From: Erigeron canadensis
Taxonomy: Eukaryota > Streptophyta > Magnoliopsida > Asterales > Asteraceae
NCBI RefSeq assembly: GCF_010389155.1
Contig: NC_057761.1
Location: 23,334,210-23,398,209 of the forward strand
DNA: 64,000 nucleotides
Direction of reading: 5' to 3'
Part shown: one piece after another, positions 35,386 to 46,603 of the stretch
Layout: each line of letters begins with the position of its first letter
Numbering within the stretch: the stretch's first letter is position 1
Translations under genes and position numbers: made by a program
Notes under the pieces: model-generated
Databases searched by the model: none
What the model was told of the DNA's origin: nothing
What the model saw: the letters and a program-made list of their open reading frames with translations, nothing else

Positions 35386-35756
35386 TGTAAAGATCGAAGG
35401 ATGTAGATGTTGTGCTACTTTCTTTATAGATATTGACTTTGATAGCATATACAATAATTTGATATTAATTGAAGATGAAGAAAAGTTACCTGATAGGAGA
35501 AGAAAGAGGACAGGCGATGGGGAGGAAATGAGGAATAATGGGTGAGGGCAAAAAAGGGATGTACTTGTAGAGGGGAAAAAAAGCCAGTGGCTTATCTTTG
35601 AAAACCAATGTTCCAATAGCTTTTATAAAATGACTTTTATAAGCCTAAAAGCCACAAGCCCAAAAGCCAAAACAAACACTAAATGAGCTTTTATTCTCTA
35701 ACATAAGCAAAAAAGCCATAAGCCTTACAAAAAAAAGCTAGGCCGAACACCCTCAC

Positions 35757-35810
35757 ATGTCATGTACTTAGCCCTTGATTTTTTCTGCGATAGTCAATAG
35801 TTGTATGATC
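35757..35810 (+). pseudogene. terminal part of the NERD pseudogene's last exon
   Basis: CATGTACTTAGCCCTTGATTTTTTCTGCG and GTTGTATGATCA correspond to the end of the parental last exon and 3' UTR (30340-30382). It is separated from the rest of the pseudogene by the PIF transposon. Confidence 0.7.
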
Positions 35811-36418
35811 ATTAGGGTAGTATCTTAGAGGTGTTGTTATGGCCTGCTTGCTACCTTTTACTAGCATAGGTGGTTGTCTCGTGTATTGGGGTCCCCAGGA
35901 CTAGTATGGGTTTGCATCAAAAACACAGTTGAGTGAAAACCGGTGGCTTGCATCAATGGGGATTTTTCTTATGCTTGAGCCACTAGTATTTAGCATAAGT
36001 TTTTTCATCCATTTGCAAGCTAAGCAGTTATAGTCTCGAGAGGTATCCAGATTTTGTTGTTCGTTTCGGGTCTAGATATTGGTGTTTGTATTTATGGTCC
36101 TCTAGCACCTTGCTAGTAGGCTATTATTATAATATATTTCAACATTGCCGTTAAAAAAAATATATAAAAAAATAAAAAATAAAAAAATTAGGGTATGTTT
36201 GGTGTGGAGAAATATTAGTCATATCATTGGTAAGGTTGTGTATCATATTGGTCAATACATATAGACCCAAGTTTTTACATATGCATAAAAGCGATTTATC
36301 AAAGGTGAAATGGTGAAGTGCTTTTATTCTAGTACTTTAGTCTTGGTGAAAACAGGGGGGTTGGTAGTATGCTTTTTTGTGTTTGAACTGTTCTTCGTGT
36401 AAGTATCAACATACAAGT
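35811..36418. other. intergenic DNA
   Basis: No gene or bounded repeat recognised. Confidence 0.4.
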
Positions 36419-36727
36419 GATCACTTAGGGATAAGTATCCTGGAATGTAACAAACTTTGGACGAATGTCTATAGTAGGAAATAACTAAAGTTGTGTGTAT
36501 TGTATGTAAACAACTTTAAAAAATGTTTATTGTATGTAAGAAAACATATGTGACAACCATATAGAGGTGCCACTTGTCTGATTTTAATTGGTTGAATACA
36601 TTTTCTTACATACAATAAACATTATTTTCGAGTTGTTTACATACAATACACATAACTTTAGTTATTTTCTACTATAAACATTCGTTCAACGTTTGTTACA
36701 TTCCAAAATACTTATCCCGATCATTTA
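36419..36727. mobile_element. Mutator-type MITE with 9-bp duplication
   Basis: The element 36428-36718 folds almost completely on itself. Arms of about 125 bp start GGGATAAGTAT and contain GGAATGTAACAAAC and GTGTATTGTATGTAAACAAC. Flanks GATCACTTA (36419-36427) and GATCATTTA (36719-36727) match at 8 of 9 bases, the duplication length of Mutator-like elements. No coding capacity. Confidence 0.8.
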
Positions 36728-36967
36728 TTATATCTGTCAAATATTCAAATGAGTGCTGACCACCATAAAGTGTCAAATATTCCATGATTAATGGAAGATC
36801 GCCTTTTTTTTTAAGATGTGATAAAAGCGAAAAGTGGGGTAGCAGATATAATCTATTATGTCGCGTTTGTTTTACAGAATTTGATGGATTCTGATGGAAA
36901 TGGAATTGAATTTCATTCCTTAGTGCGTTTGGTTGTTCAAAAAAGGAGGAATCTCATTCCGAAGGAA

Positions 36968-38258
36968 TGTAAACACAGTGGCGGCCCTGAGAATTTAAGT
37001 GTCCAGTACGAGCTGAGAAAAAAATGCCCCCAACTCTTAGAAATTCAATTATATAAGCAAAAAAAAAGTTTATATAATTTAGACGTTATAACAATAACAA
37101 AATGATAATATTGGAAATACATACCACAATAGTTAACCAATGATCCGAGGAGCTCGGCTATCATTCTTCATGGCAAATTCGTTGATTAGCTCTTCACAAT
37201 CTATACTCTCTAAGATTTCATTCTCAATACCTATCATCGCCAATCCACTAAGTCTTTCTTGGGACATTGTTGATCTTAGATAAGATTTCAATAACTTCAA
37301 TTTTGAAAAACTCCTTTCGTCAGATGCAACCGTGACCTAAATAGTCAACAATATTCTATATGCAATGGTTGCATTCGGGAAATAACCAAGCTGTTTCAAG
37401 ACCTTCAAAACATCTATAGGGTTGTTAAGTTCATCGGTTTGTGACGTGTCAAATAACTTCAACTTCATATAGAGTTCATCGGCATCAATATCTGATCTTT
37501 CTTGAAACTTGAGTGCATTTACAAGACTCTGACATGACAACATAAGATCCTCATCTTCAATTCCCTTCAAGTTCACCAAGTTCTTTTTCTGCTAGTGAAT
37601 TTGTTGCACTTGCTATTGCATCATCTTTATCGGTTTCTCCAACTTCAAGTAAAGCTTCTCGCACGTCGACAAGTTGCAGTTTGATAGCTCTAACACTCTC
37701 AACATGACTTTCCCAACGAGTTTGAGACAATGACTTAAGACTCCAACCTTTAACATTATCCTTCAAAACTTGCCATCGATTAATAGAATTTGCAAAGATA
37801 TTATATATTCGTTGGATGACTCCAAAAAGACTCTTTCCTTTAGCACAAACGTGAGCCATGTCACATAATGTAAGATTAAGAGAATGGCAACCACAAGGAG
37901 TGTAAAATGCTATAGGATTTAAATCTAGAAATCTCTTTTGCACTCCTTGGTGTTTTCCTTTCATGTTTGCCCCGTTGTCATAACCTTGACCACGCATATC
38001 ATCAATTTCAAGACCAAATGACTTTAACTCTTCAAGTGTAACTTCAAATAGGCCTTTTCCAATGGTATCGTTGACATTCAAAAACCCTAAAAAGGACTCC
38101 TTGACCGTAACAAAATTAGAAGAGAACTTTAAATACCTCACTATTACAGTCATCTGTAATATATATAGAAATTTTTTAAAATTTTTGTGCCCCCCTCAAA
38201 ATTATGCCCCGTACGGATATCTTGCTTGCACCCCCTCCGGGCCTCCCCTGTGTAAACA
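36968..38258 (-). mobile_element. truncated hAT transposon with exact 8-bp duplication
   Basis: The element is 36976-38250 with ends CAGTGGCGGCCCTGAG and, on the other strand, CAGGGGAGGCCCGGAG. It is flanked by exact TGTAAACA duplications (36968-36975, 38251-38258). It carries pieces of a TTF-type hAT transposase and sits inside a Tourist-like MITE. Confidence 0.85.
37130..38153 (-). pseudogene. hAT transposase fragments
   Basis: The 38153-37557 frame carries part of the RNase H-like core: GLEIDDMRGQGYDNGANMKG, FYTPCGCHSLNLTLCDMAH and SLSQTRWESHVESVRAI. The 37579-37337 frame and its continuation to about 37135 carry the C-terminal dimerisation end (ERSFSKLKLLKSYLRS, LSGLAMIGIENEI). The N-terminal zinc finger and a middle portion are missing, and the pieces are in different frames, so no active enzyme can result. 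Confidence 0.8.
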
Positions 38259-38435
38259 TTCCATCATTTGATGGAATCTACATTCCTTGGGGAGAGAGGA
38301 AGGAATGATTTGAATTCTCAAAAAATCAAAAATATTCCGTCAAATTCAATTCCTTCAGATTCCGATTCCTTCAACAAATTTCATTCCTTCCAAAAACATT
38401 CTGTCAACCAAACGCACCGTTAAATTTTTTGAATA

Positions 38436-40296
38436 GTATCAACTAGGGGGTGCAAAACCATAAACCATAAAAAACCAAAAAACCAAACCACAAAACCGCC
38501 TTATAATGAAAAACCAATTTATGGTTCTTGTATTTAGAAAAACCAAATCAATGGTTTGGATCTTGGATGCATATAAAACACCAAAACAAAAAAAAACAAA
38601 CCGAACCGCATTAATATTTAAATTAAAATTTAATATTAGTTTAATTAATATATATCTTTATTTTAGTAGATGTTAATGATTTAATGGCCCAATCCATTTA
38701 CTTTCGTATTGCTTAAGATACTGTATAACCTAACCTTTCATATGCTATATATGTATACCCTGGCCGTAAGTTTACTCAAAATCAACATTTGATAGTTCTT
38801 AATTACGTATATATATTGTATTGCATTTTTGAAGTTGAACTTCATACTTTGATAGTTTTTTTTTTTTTATCATTATTTAAGCATTTGAATTTTGTTACAC
38901 TCTCTTTCATACATATTCAATTGTAATTTAAAGTATTTCAAGCTATTTTAAAGCTTTTACCATTGGAGTGAAAGCTTTTTAGTAAAAAGCTTTTAAAAAA
39001 AAGTTTTATCATTGGAGATGCTCTAAATAAGGAACAAAATTAACCTCTCAAAAAATGACATGTGTTTATGATTAATTGACATATTGTACTAGGTTGAACT
39101 TATCACGAATAACTTGTTTGTAAAATAGGATATACATATAAAATGGGGGATCACAAACAAAAATGACGTCAAATATAAAATACCACTCCATGAGATGGTG
39201 TATACCAGATTGGGGTATTATTTTTCGATGAAACATGTTATTCGACAGTTATAGCTAGTTCAAGAATGTAAACATATATACAAAAAGACGTTGGATACAC
39301 AAATGCATTATAAGACAATAACGTGATGAAGCTAACATAGATGTCAATGGCTTATTAAAGAAAATAAGGTGGATAATAAAAATCGAAATAATTAGACGAT
39401 AATGGCGGCTTGAAATTGATCTCATATAGACGATGAGATTATTAGTAAGTAGGAAAAAACGTTGTTTTTTAAATTGTTTTTTTATATTTAATTATATATG
39501 TATATTTTAAATAAAAATTCATTTTAAAAAATAAATAAATAAAAAATTTAGTAAAAAAGAATACCTTACACAAGTAAGGTATGTGTAACGCATACAAACT
39601 TATACATATGTAAAAAATTTTTTGTTATTTTTCTAAAATGAGTTTTATTAAAAGAAAAATAGAAAATTAAAAACCACTTAGTGCTCTATTTCAATTCATA
39701 CGTATATTTCATTTCACAAAGAAGATATTTTTTTAAAAAAACATTTTTCACAAAGAAATTATTTGTCATGAGTACAAAATTTAGTAGAAGATGTCAATCT
39801 AAACCATATATAAATATATATATATATATGTGGGAAAAGTGAATAAGGTTATCTGACTCCTAAACTTAGATGTGAAACCCTTCACCTAAACTTGGGTCCC
39901 CATGAACTTTATGGTTTAAAAAATTAGTATGTAAGTGTTCCACACCTAAGCTTAGATACCTCAGAGTCTCATTTTTTGAATGGTTGATATTGTTTCTTAC
40001 TCAATTGTTAGGTGGTAAGAATTCATTGACGATATTGGTAAACTTTTGTGTAGGTGTTTAAAATTATATTTACACTGTTAGATGTGATTATTTAGGTAAT
40101 TTTCCCTTAAAGAAACCAAACCCCACCCATTTGAAACAAAAAAAAAACAAAAACCAATCCGAAAAATCGAAAATCCAAACCGAAACCATTTATAAATGGT
40201 TTGAAATTTTGAAAACCCAACCTAATGGTTTGGTGTTTAGTTTTAACTAAAAAAACGCACCAAACCACACAATACTCACGTACCCCTACTATCAAC
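38436..40296. mobile_element. nonautonomous hAT-type element, 1.85 kb
   Basis: The element is 38444-40288. It starts TAGGGGGTGCAAAACC and ends GTACCCCTA. Flanks GTATCAAC (38436-38443) and CTATCAAC (40289-40296) match at 7 of 8. The arms are rich in AACCAAAC/GTTTGG. The interior is AT-rich with no transposase and contains a TA-tract foldback (about 39829-39975). Confidence 0.65.
39829..39975. mobile_element. TA-tract foldback MITE E
   Basis: Abuts a (TA)n tract at 39814-39828. It resembles 45586-45759 in sequence and layout: GTGAATAAGG...CTAAACTTAG, ACTTTATGGTTTAAAAAA, GTATGTAAG and CACCTAAGCTTAG. Its right end lacks a clear TA tract. Confidence 0.45.
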
Positions 40297-40886
40297 CAAA
40301 GTTGATGTAGTGATAAAACTTACTCATGAGTCGCTTAAAATCATTCGGGTTCAAGTCTGGCTCATCTTACTTCATAAGATAGTAGGAAATAAAGGGTTAG
40401 GTCTTGTGTTTGGTCTTGAATCACAAGAGATACAATTGGGGCACTCCCGAGTCACTTTACTATGAGTTTCGAATTCAGGACAATGGTAGGTCCAAAATGA
40501 CTAGCCCTGAATTTAATGTTGAGTCAGTAAGTCGTGAAGAAAGAGATTTTTAGATTGGTTCTTAGCCGAATTTTAACAATGGATGTATGTGTTAAAGAAA
40601 TGATCGAAGTTTAAGGATATAAAAGACACAATTATTCCACACACATTACATAACGGCTTTTAAAAGTTTATTTTAATTAGTGAGTGTAACTTTTTATAAG
40701 AATGTTATTTATGTCCTCCATATGGTAATCAGTAATGGCTATAATATGATATGTTTTAACAAACTCACTATGGTAACAATGTTAATAGGATGATTGTGTT
40801 GTAGTGGTTATGGAAGTCCATGATAAGAGTTTCTCTTTTACATCTTTAACTCTTTATACGTTTCGAATACAAAATTCAATGCATTT

Positions 40887-41954
40887 CTAATATAAAAAGA
40901 AAATTACATTCTTCGTCCTTGAACTTGATACGCTTTGTACTTTTTTCCTTAAAGTGAAAAAATAGCAAAAAAAAAAAACCTTAAACTTAGTATTTTCACT
41001 TTTGGTCCCTGCGATAACGGTGTTAGATTTTCTTTGTTAAGGTTGCCAACATTCATTAGTTTTTTTGTTCACTTTTTCGTCCATCCTTTTTTTTTCACTT
41101 TTTTTCATTTTGATAATTTCAAAATTGCCCAATGATATATAAACCGTATTTGAAAGTAGAGTAAGAGACATATTACTATTTTTTCTAAACTTATCAAAAT
41201 ATATTTATTGAAAATTAAATAACACAATATACTTAATAAAAGCATTATAGTATAATTGTGGGTTGGTTTGATATTTGTAAAGTACAATAATAAAAAAATG
41301 TTTGAAAAATAATTTACACATTTATGTTTAATTAGATATGATCATAATAACTACAATACTAATTTTAATAATACTAAAACAAATAATATTTATCGTTTAT
41401 TAATGTTACAAGAAGTTTTTATTATTATTATTAAGTATAGCCTAAAAGAGACATGTGTCGTTTAAATATAGTGTCATGCGTCACTTAAAGAAAACTCCAA
41501 ATACAATTTATTACATTGGTAGAGATGACATATTATGTGTTTGATTTTATTATTCATCATGTTATGTAATTGTCTGGTTCAATAAATCGTCATGTATTAC
41601 TAGATATTCGTGCTTTCTTTGTATTATTTGAAACGGATTATACTCATTTAATAGTTTCTTTTAAGATTTGTTGTCTAATCTTGTACGATTTCTACATCGC
41701 TAGGCAGCTTTGACATTTTCAAAAATTAAAAAAAAAAAAGAAAAAAAAGGAAAGGATGAAAAGTGAACAAAAAGACTAACGCATGTTGGTAACCTTAAGT
41801 CTTAACGGAGAAAAACTAAAACCGTTATCGTAGAGACGAAAAGTGAAAAGAGTGTCAAGTTTAAGGTTTTTATTGCTATTTTTTACACTTTAAGAACGAA
41901 AAGTGCAAAACATGCCAAGTTGAAAGACGAAAAATGTAATTTTCCCTAATATAA
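40887..41954. mobile_element. Mutator-like foldback element with exact 9-bp duplication
   Basis: The element is 40896-41945 with exact CTAATATAA duplications (40887-40895, 41946-41954). Arms of about 220 bp pair on opposite strands: GAAAATTACATT(C/T)TTCGTC, CCTTAAACTTG, GATAACGGT and TTTTTGTTCACTTTT. The AT-rich middle (41110-41690) has no transposase. Confidence 0.8.
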
Positions 41955-43079
41955 ATAACTTAAAACTTTTATATTAATCAACCATCCATAATAAGGTATA
42001 ATTATTTTTTTGAAAAAAAAGCAAACCCAAACCGAACCGACCAAAAACCAAATCTATTGGTTTCTGGTTTTCAAAATCTGAAAGCTTCGGTTTAGGTTTC
42101 GGTTTTAGGTCAAAACCGACTCAATCTCACCCCAGTTCATTTATATATGTATCAGCATATGTGTCAAAGTATATAAAGAAAAACTAGATGGAACTTTTAA
42201 AATGCGGATTCTCACATGTTGCTCATTATAAAAAATTTTATAATGCATGAGTTAATGTGGTAGTAATATAGACACCATTTATTAGCCCTACCCAATTGAA
42301 CAATAACCTTTTCGCTTTTACATCAACTAGTTACCCAATCTTCCGGCCTAAACTAGAAGACATTGAATTACGGGGCTAACGAAACTATTTGGAATTTACG
42401 TGATTTTCCCGGTCCTGATATCAATTTATATTTATCCAAAATCTTCTAAAAAGTAAGTACCGGTCCCATTTGGGATTAAGTATCAATTACCGGGACTGGT
42501 ACCAGGATTTGAGATTTTTGGTTCATCCCCAATGCCGATAGTTAGTAATTTGTTTCTAAAGATGAAAATTGAAAATTGTGACGGGTAATGCTTATGATTT
42601 TACGAAATAAAATTTGTCATGCGTTTGACATATACGTATACCGTATATTTATTTTAAGAATGGTGATTGAATGATGAAATACTGGATAATTTGTTTAAAT
42701 ATATTAAAAGAGTTCATATTGTTGTTCAAAAGTAATCTCTATAAAATTTTTATTATAACTATTTTAATACAACTCTTCACACGGTATGGTTTATTTACAA
42801 TATCAATTTAAAATATAAATAAAACCTTAAAATCAGGGCCAAATTGATTGAAGATTTTTTGTAGCATAACCAGAGTTTCAAAGTAAAACCATTTTTTATA
42901 TCAAGTTTCACTTATGTTAATGCTAAAGCCTCAAGATGTGTGGAGGTAGATAAAATATCTATGTTTATTGTATAAGTAACCAACTATTAAAATTATGAGG
43001 AGTTGTTTAGTTATCCCAACTACTAAACTCTTTTAATTATCAAAATCACATATTTTCATATTCCTATTACAGGGTAGTA
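41955..43079. other. intergenic DNA with MITE fragments
   Basis: 42010-42135 is one end of a CGGTTT/AAACCGA-type hAT MITE like 8815-9425. 42385-42540 (TACCGG-rich, ending GGTTCATCCCCAA) resembles the element in exportin intron 27. No gene recognised. Confidence 0.4.
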
Positions 43080-43660
43080 TTCATGTGCACACATGAATTT
43101 TGGTAGAAACAAAGGGATGAATATGGGCCATTGGATTAACAATGATCAATTGTGAAGATCAAAAATAAATTTACATATGAAAGGATTCCCTATCTTCCTC
43201 TCCGATCATCTTCGGCGGTCATCTTCATTTCTGCCGCCAGCGACGTTATCGCTGGCGACATCTTCATCAATAATCAGATCCATTTTCTGGTGGATACGGT
43301 AGAGACATTGCCCTTATCTGATCTACATAGGATGTCACTAGACGCATATGGGAACGATATGGATTTCATAGGTGGTGATCCAAGAGATGGTGGTTGTTGG
43401 ATACGGAACGGGCTCCGTCCTCGCCGTCGTTGGAGAAGGAAAGAGAGATAATACGACTATGTGTGTCAGTGTGTTAGTGATGATGGTCGGAGATGATGGT
43501 GGTAGTGGTCGTCGAAAGAGGAGAGTGAAAGACGGGGGAAGAAGATGACTATGTCGCTGTGTGTGTGAATGGAAGGAAATGGGGGAAAAAGAAAATAAAA
43601 GATAAAAAGTGCGGTTTTGTATTTGATGGGGACGATAGAATGACTAGATCTATCCTTTCA
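43080..43660. mobile_element. repeat sharing a GC-rich core with foldback element B
   Basis: The 43285-43450 block aligns by eye with 5905-6075: GTGGATACGGTA, GACGCATATGGGAA(C/T)..ATGGATTT and GTGGTGATCCAAG(A/C)GATGGTG. The open frame 43152-43451 has no recognised domain. Element ends were not identified. Confidence 0.45.
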
Positions 43661-43756
43661 TTTCCACGTTAAATTTCATATGCAAATCAATTTTTCTCTC
43701 CTATTCTTATAACATAATTTTTTTTTAAACATTAACTATTTTGATATCTTAGACAA

Positions 43757-44597
43757 CTAGATTTTAGACCTCTGTCTAACACTGGACATGAGGCTTACAA
43801 TATTATCAATATTAGATCTTTATATATTTAAGTCATAAAAGTTTATAATTTTAAAAATATACGGTTCTAAGTGTTATACTTTGCAAGTTGTAATACAATA
43901 ATCACAAGTTCGTCATCGTCATTATTAGCTTGGACATATTGATGAAATTGTTTGTCGTAGTCATTCTAGAAGGCACATACTACAATAATTCCTCTATTAT
44001 AAATTTTTTTTGAAACCAATTGTACTCATAATGTGATGTTATTATGAAAGATAAATAAGAATTAAAATATAAACATACTTGTGATCTTGTACTTGACATT
44101 TAAGTATAATTTTTTGATCATGATGCGGGTCCATAACACGAATAAGTTTATTTTGAATCACATATTTTATGATAATTAAATAACGATTAAGATTGTTTTC
44201 GTACTTTTTGATAACAATTATGACTCTTGATTTGAGTGACAATTGTAACCTTAAACATTAATATGCAATACTAATATATAAAAAGAGAGAAAACTTTGTA
44301 CCTATTTAATTAATTAAATGATTAAAAATTTTTAAAAACTTTTCTCAAGTTGATGGCTAAAATAAATATAAATTAAATATTTAGGGCTAAAAATGTAAAT
44401 TATTGATGGAAAATAAAAAAGTGTAAATTAATGAGAATTTTTCTACAAATATTAATATAATAATATATTTGGATAATGATTATTAGGAATTTTAATTTAT
44501 AATTAAATTAAATGATAACATAAGTGGAAGTCAATTTCATAAAATTGATCGATTTGATTGGTTAATAAGTCATTAATTCAACTGTCTTATATTATAT
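43757..44597 (-). mobile_element. nonautonomous Helitron, GACACGGG-hairpin family
   Basis: On the - strand it ends in a degenerate hairpin (CCTCATGTCCAGTG...AGACAGAGG), then TCTAAAATCTAG and T. Its 5' end TATATAATATAAGACAGTTG directly abuts the 3' end of the next copy. Internal segments match 17291-18290. No intact coding frame. Confidence 0.7.
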
Positions 44598-44598
44598 A

Positions 44599-45403
44599 CT
44601 AGATTTTAGACCCGTGTCCGATACTTGACACGGGGTTTACGATATTATCAATATTAGATTTTCATACATTTAATTCATTAAAAATTATAACTTTGAACAT
44701 ATACGGTTTTAAGTGTTATACTTTGCAAGTTGTAGTATAATAACCACATGTTCGTCATTGTCATTATTAACTGATACATATTGGTAGATATGTTTGTCGT
44801 GGTCATTCAACAAGACACATGCTACAATTATTTCTCTATTATATAATTTTTTGAAACCAATTATACACATAATGTGATATTATTATAAAAGATTACTAAG
44901 AATTAAAATATAAACATAGTTGTGATCATTTACTTAACATTATATGTGTTTGATCATGATGCGGTCCGATATGTTTATTTTCAATCATTGTACTATGTTA
45001 ATAAGATAACAATTAGGATTGTTTTCATAATGTTTGATAACAATTAGAACTTTTGATTTAAGTGACAATTGTAGCTTTAAAAAATTAAATATAAATACTT
45101 TTTGTAACGTTTTTAAACAATTTAATAAAAAATCTTCTCAAGTTGATGGCTAAAAATAAATATAAATTAAGTATTTAAGATTAAAAAGTGTAAATTATTG
45201 ATGGAAAACAAAAAAATGTAAATTAATGAGACTTTGTTTACAAATTAATATAAATATCAATATAATATTATATTTGGATAATGATTATTAGGATTTTTAA
45301 TTAATAGTTAATCTAAATGATGACATGAGCGAGAATCAACTTGATAAAATTGAGTTATTTCATTGATTAATAAGTCATTAGTTTAACTGTCTTATAGTAT
45401 ATA
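44599..45403 (-). mobile_element. nonautonomous Helitron, GACACGGG-hairpin family
   Basis: The - strand 3' end has hairpin CCCCGTGTCAAG...CGGACACGGG, then TCTAAAATCTAG and T. The 5' end is AATATATACTATAAGACAGT. It lies immediately head-to-tail with 43757-44597 and shares its internal sequence. Confidence 0.75.
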
Positions 45404-45548
45404 TTAAGATTAAGATAATATTAAGTTAAGATTAAGATTATAGCGACATTATACCAAAAAGAAATAAATTATTATTTTTAAATTGGGTTAAAACGTAAAT
45501 TGATGATGAAAATTAAAAAGTGTAAATTAATTATTTATATAATAATTG

Positions 45549-45585
<37 letters not shown>
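45404..45585. repeat. Helitron-family fragment and (TA)n tract
   Basis: 45475-45550 keeps GTGTAAATTAAT-type internal Helitron sequence. An uninterrupted (TA)n run occupies about 45552-45585. Confidence 0.6.
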
Positions 45586-45589
<4 letters not shown>

Positions 45590-45759
45590 TGAGTATGAGG
45601 CTGTAATGCACTTAACTTGGGTGAAAAACCCCTCACATATCAATATTTTAATATTTTGAATAAATGTTTGTCCCCCGTGATTTTTATGGTTTTAAAAAAG
45701 GTATGTAAGAAGTTTTTCACCCAACTTAAATGCCTAACAGCTTCATATTCCCTTCCCCA
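45586..45759. mobile_element. TA-tract foldback MITE F
   Basis: Inverted arms GTGAGTATGAGGCTGTAATG...GGGTGAAAAAC and, on the other strand, GGGAATATGAAGCTGTTAGG...GGGTGAAAAAC lie between (TA)n tracts at 45552-45585 and 45760-45767. About 170 bp with no coding capacity. Confidence 0.65.
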
Positions 45760-45784
45760 AATATATATGTGTGTGTGTGTGTTT

Positions 45785-45961
45785 TATTTAATAATCTAAT
45801 GATAATTATATGGTTGATATATATGTATATCCTTTTCCATCCGTGATGTATTAGGATCGGATCTAAATTGTTTAAAGTATATGTTAATTAATAATCAAAT
45901 AATGATAACTATATGGTAGATATATGTATATCCTTTTCCATGATGTATTTGGATCGGATAT
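45785..45961. repeat. tandem duplication of about 97 bp
   Basis: Two units share TGTATATCCTTTTCCAT, GATGTATT(A/T)GGATCGGAT and the preceding AATAATC(T/A)AA..ATGATAA(T/C)TATATGGT. They diverge at a few positions. Confidence 0.6.
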
Positions 45962-45984
45962 TCAATTTATTTTTCAACTTTTAT

Positions 45985-46092
45985 TAAGATTTTTAATTAA
46001 TATTAATTATGACATCATCAATGTTCAATTTAATAAAATTGAGCTCTTTGATTGGTTAATAAGCTATTAGTTCAGTTGTCTTTTAGTATATA
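45985..46092 (-). mobile_element. Helitron 5'-end fragment, GACACGGG-hairpin family
   Basis: On the - strand it starts TATATACTAAAAGACAACTG and runs through CTTATTAACCAATCAAAG. It abuts the 3' end of the following Helitron. Its own 3' end was not located. Confidence 0.55.
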
Positions 46093-46603
46093 CTAGATTT
46101 TAGACCCGTGTTCAACACTAGACACGAGACTTACGACATTATTAATATTAGATATTAATACATATAACTCATTAAAGCTTATAAGTTCAATGTTAAAAAT
46201 ATAAGTAGATACTAAATGTTTAATTCAAATGTCAAGAATGTTAAGCTAATATAAGGAAAACTAATATAATAAAAGAACATTGGAAACATATACCCTCCTT
46301 CAGAATTTGTTGTAGTGTTTTTTGGTCTTCTCATCTTTGTCACAATTTAACACTTTAAAGCCCTTCTCTAGTTAACTCAAGATACTGTAATGTACAATTG
46401 TTCGTGTGTGAAAACTGGGCTTTGTAGATAGAAACCAATATTATTAACATTGTAAAAATAATTATTTTAGTTATTTGTTTTTTATTAATTAAATAAAATT
46501 ATGTAAAAAATCAAATGATGACATCAGCAGGAGTCAATTTGATGGAATCGAACGATATGATTGGTTAATAAGATATTAGTTTTACTTTATTTTAGTATAT
46601 ATT
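46093..46603 (-). mobile_element. Helitron with decayed helicase remnant
   Basis: The - strand 3' end has hairpin CTCGTGTCTAG...GAACACGGG, then TCTAAAATCTAG and T; the 5' end is TATATACTAAAATAAAG. Between 46440 and 46285 (- strand) a broken reading shows FLSTKPSFHTRTIVHY and, after a stop, KGFKVLNCDKDEKT. This resembles the C-terminus of plant Helitron Pif1-type helicases (...PVFSHGQLYVA..RV.S..GLKVL). At least two stops are present. This ties the whole hairpin family to Helitrons. Confidence 0.65.

Larger units (their letters stand above)
33317..35754 (-). mobile_element. PIF/Harbinger transposon, inactivated
   Basis: Terminal inverted repeats GGGGGTGTTTGGCCTAGCTT (33317 onward) and, on the other strand, GAGGGTGTTCGGCCTAGCTT (ending at 35754). 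Subterminal AGCTTATAAGC/GGCTTATG motifs lie in both ends. It carries one recognisable transposase gene; a Myb-like second protein was not found. The insertion splits exon 7 of the NERD pseudogene. Both flanks contain CATGTAC-like sequence, but the standard 3-bp duplication could not be fixed by eye. Confidence 0.8.
36923..38419. mobile_element. Tourist-like MITE, split by a hAT element
   Basis: Ends GTGCGTTTGGTTG (left) and CGGTGCGTTTGGTTG (right, other strand), flanked by TTA on both sides (36920-36922 and 38420-38422), as in PIF/Harbinger MITEs. GGAATGAAATT-type repeats fill the arms. Without the nested hAT (36976-38250 plus one 8-bp duplication) it would be about 215 bp. Similar GGAATTGAATTTCATTCC sequence just outside the left end (36859-36919) suggests an older copy of the same family. 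Confidence 0.65.

Noticed and set aside
35122..35616. 164-codon - strand frame with poly-Tyr/Ile/Leu
   Set aside because: It translates an (AAT)n microsatellite.
43152..43451. 99-codon frame
   Set aside because: It lies in a repeat related to foldback element B; no recognised domain and no splice partners.
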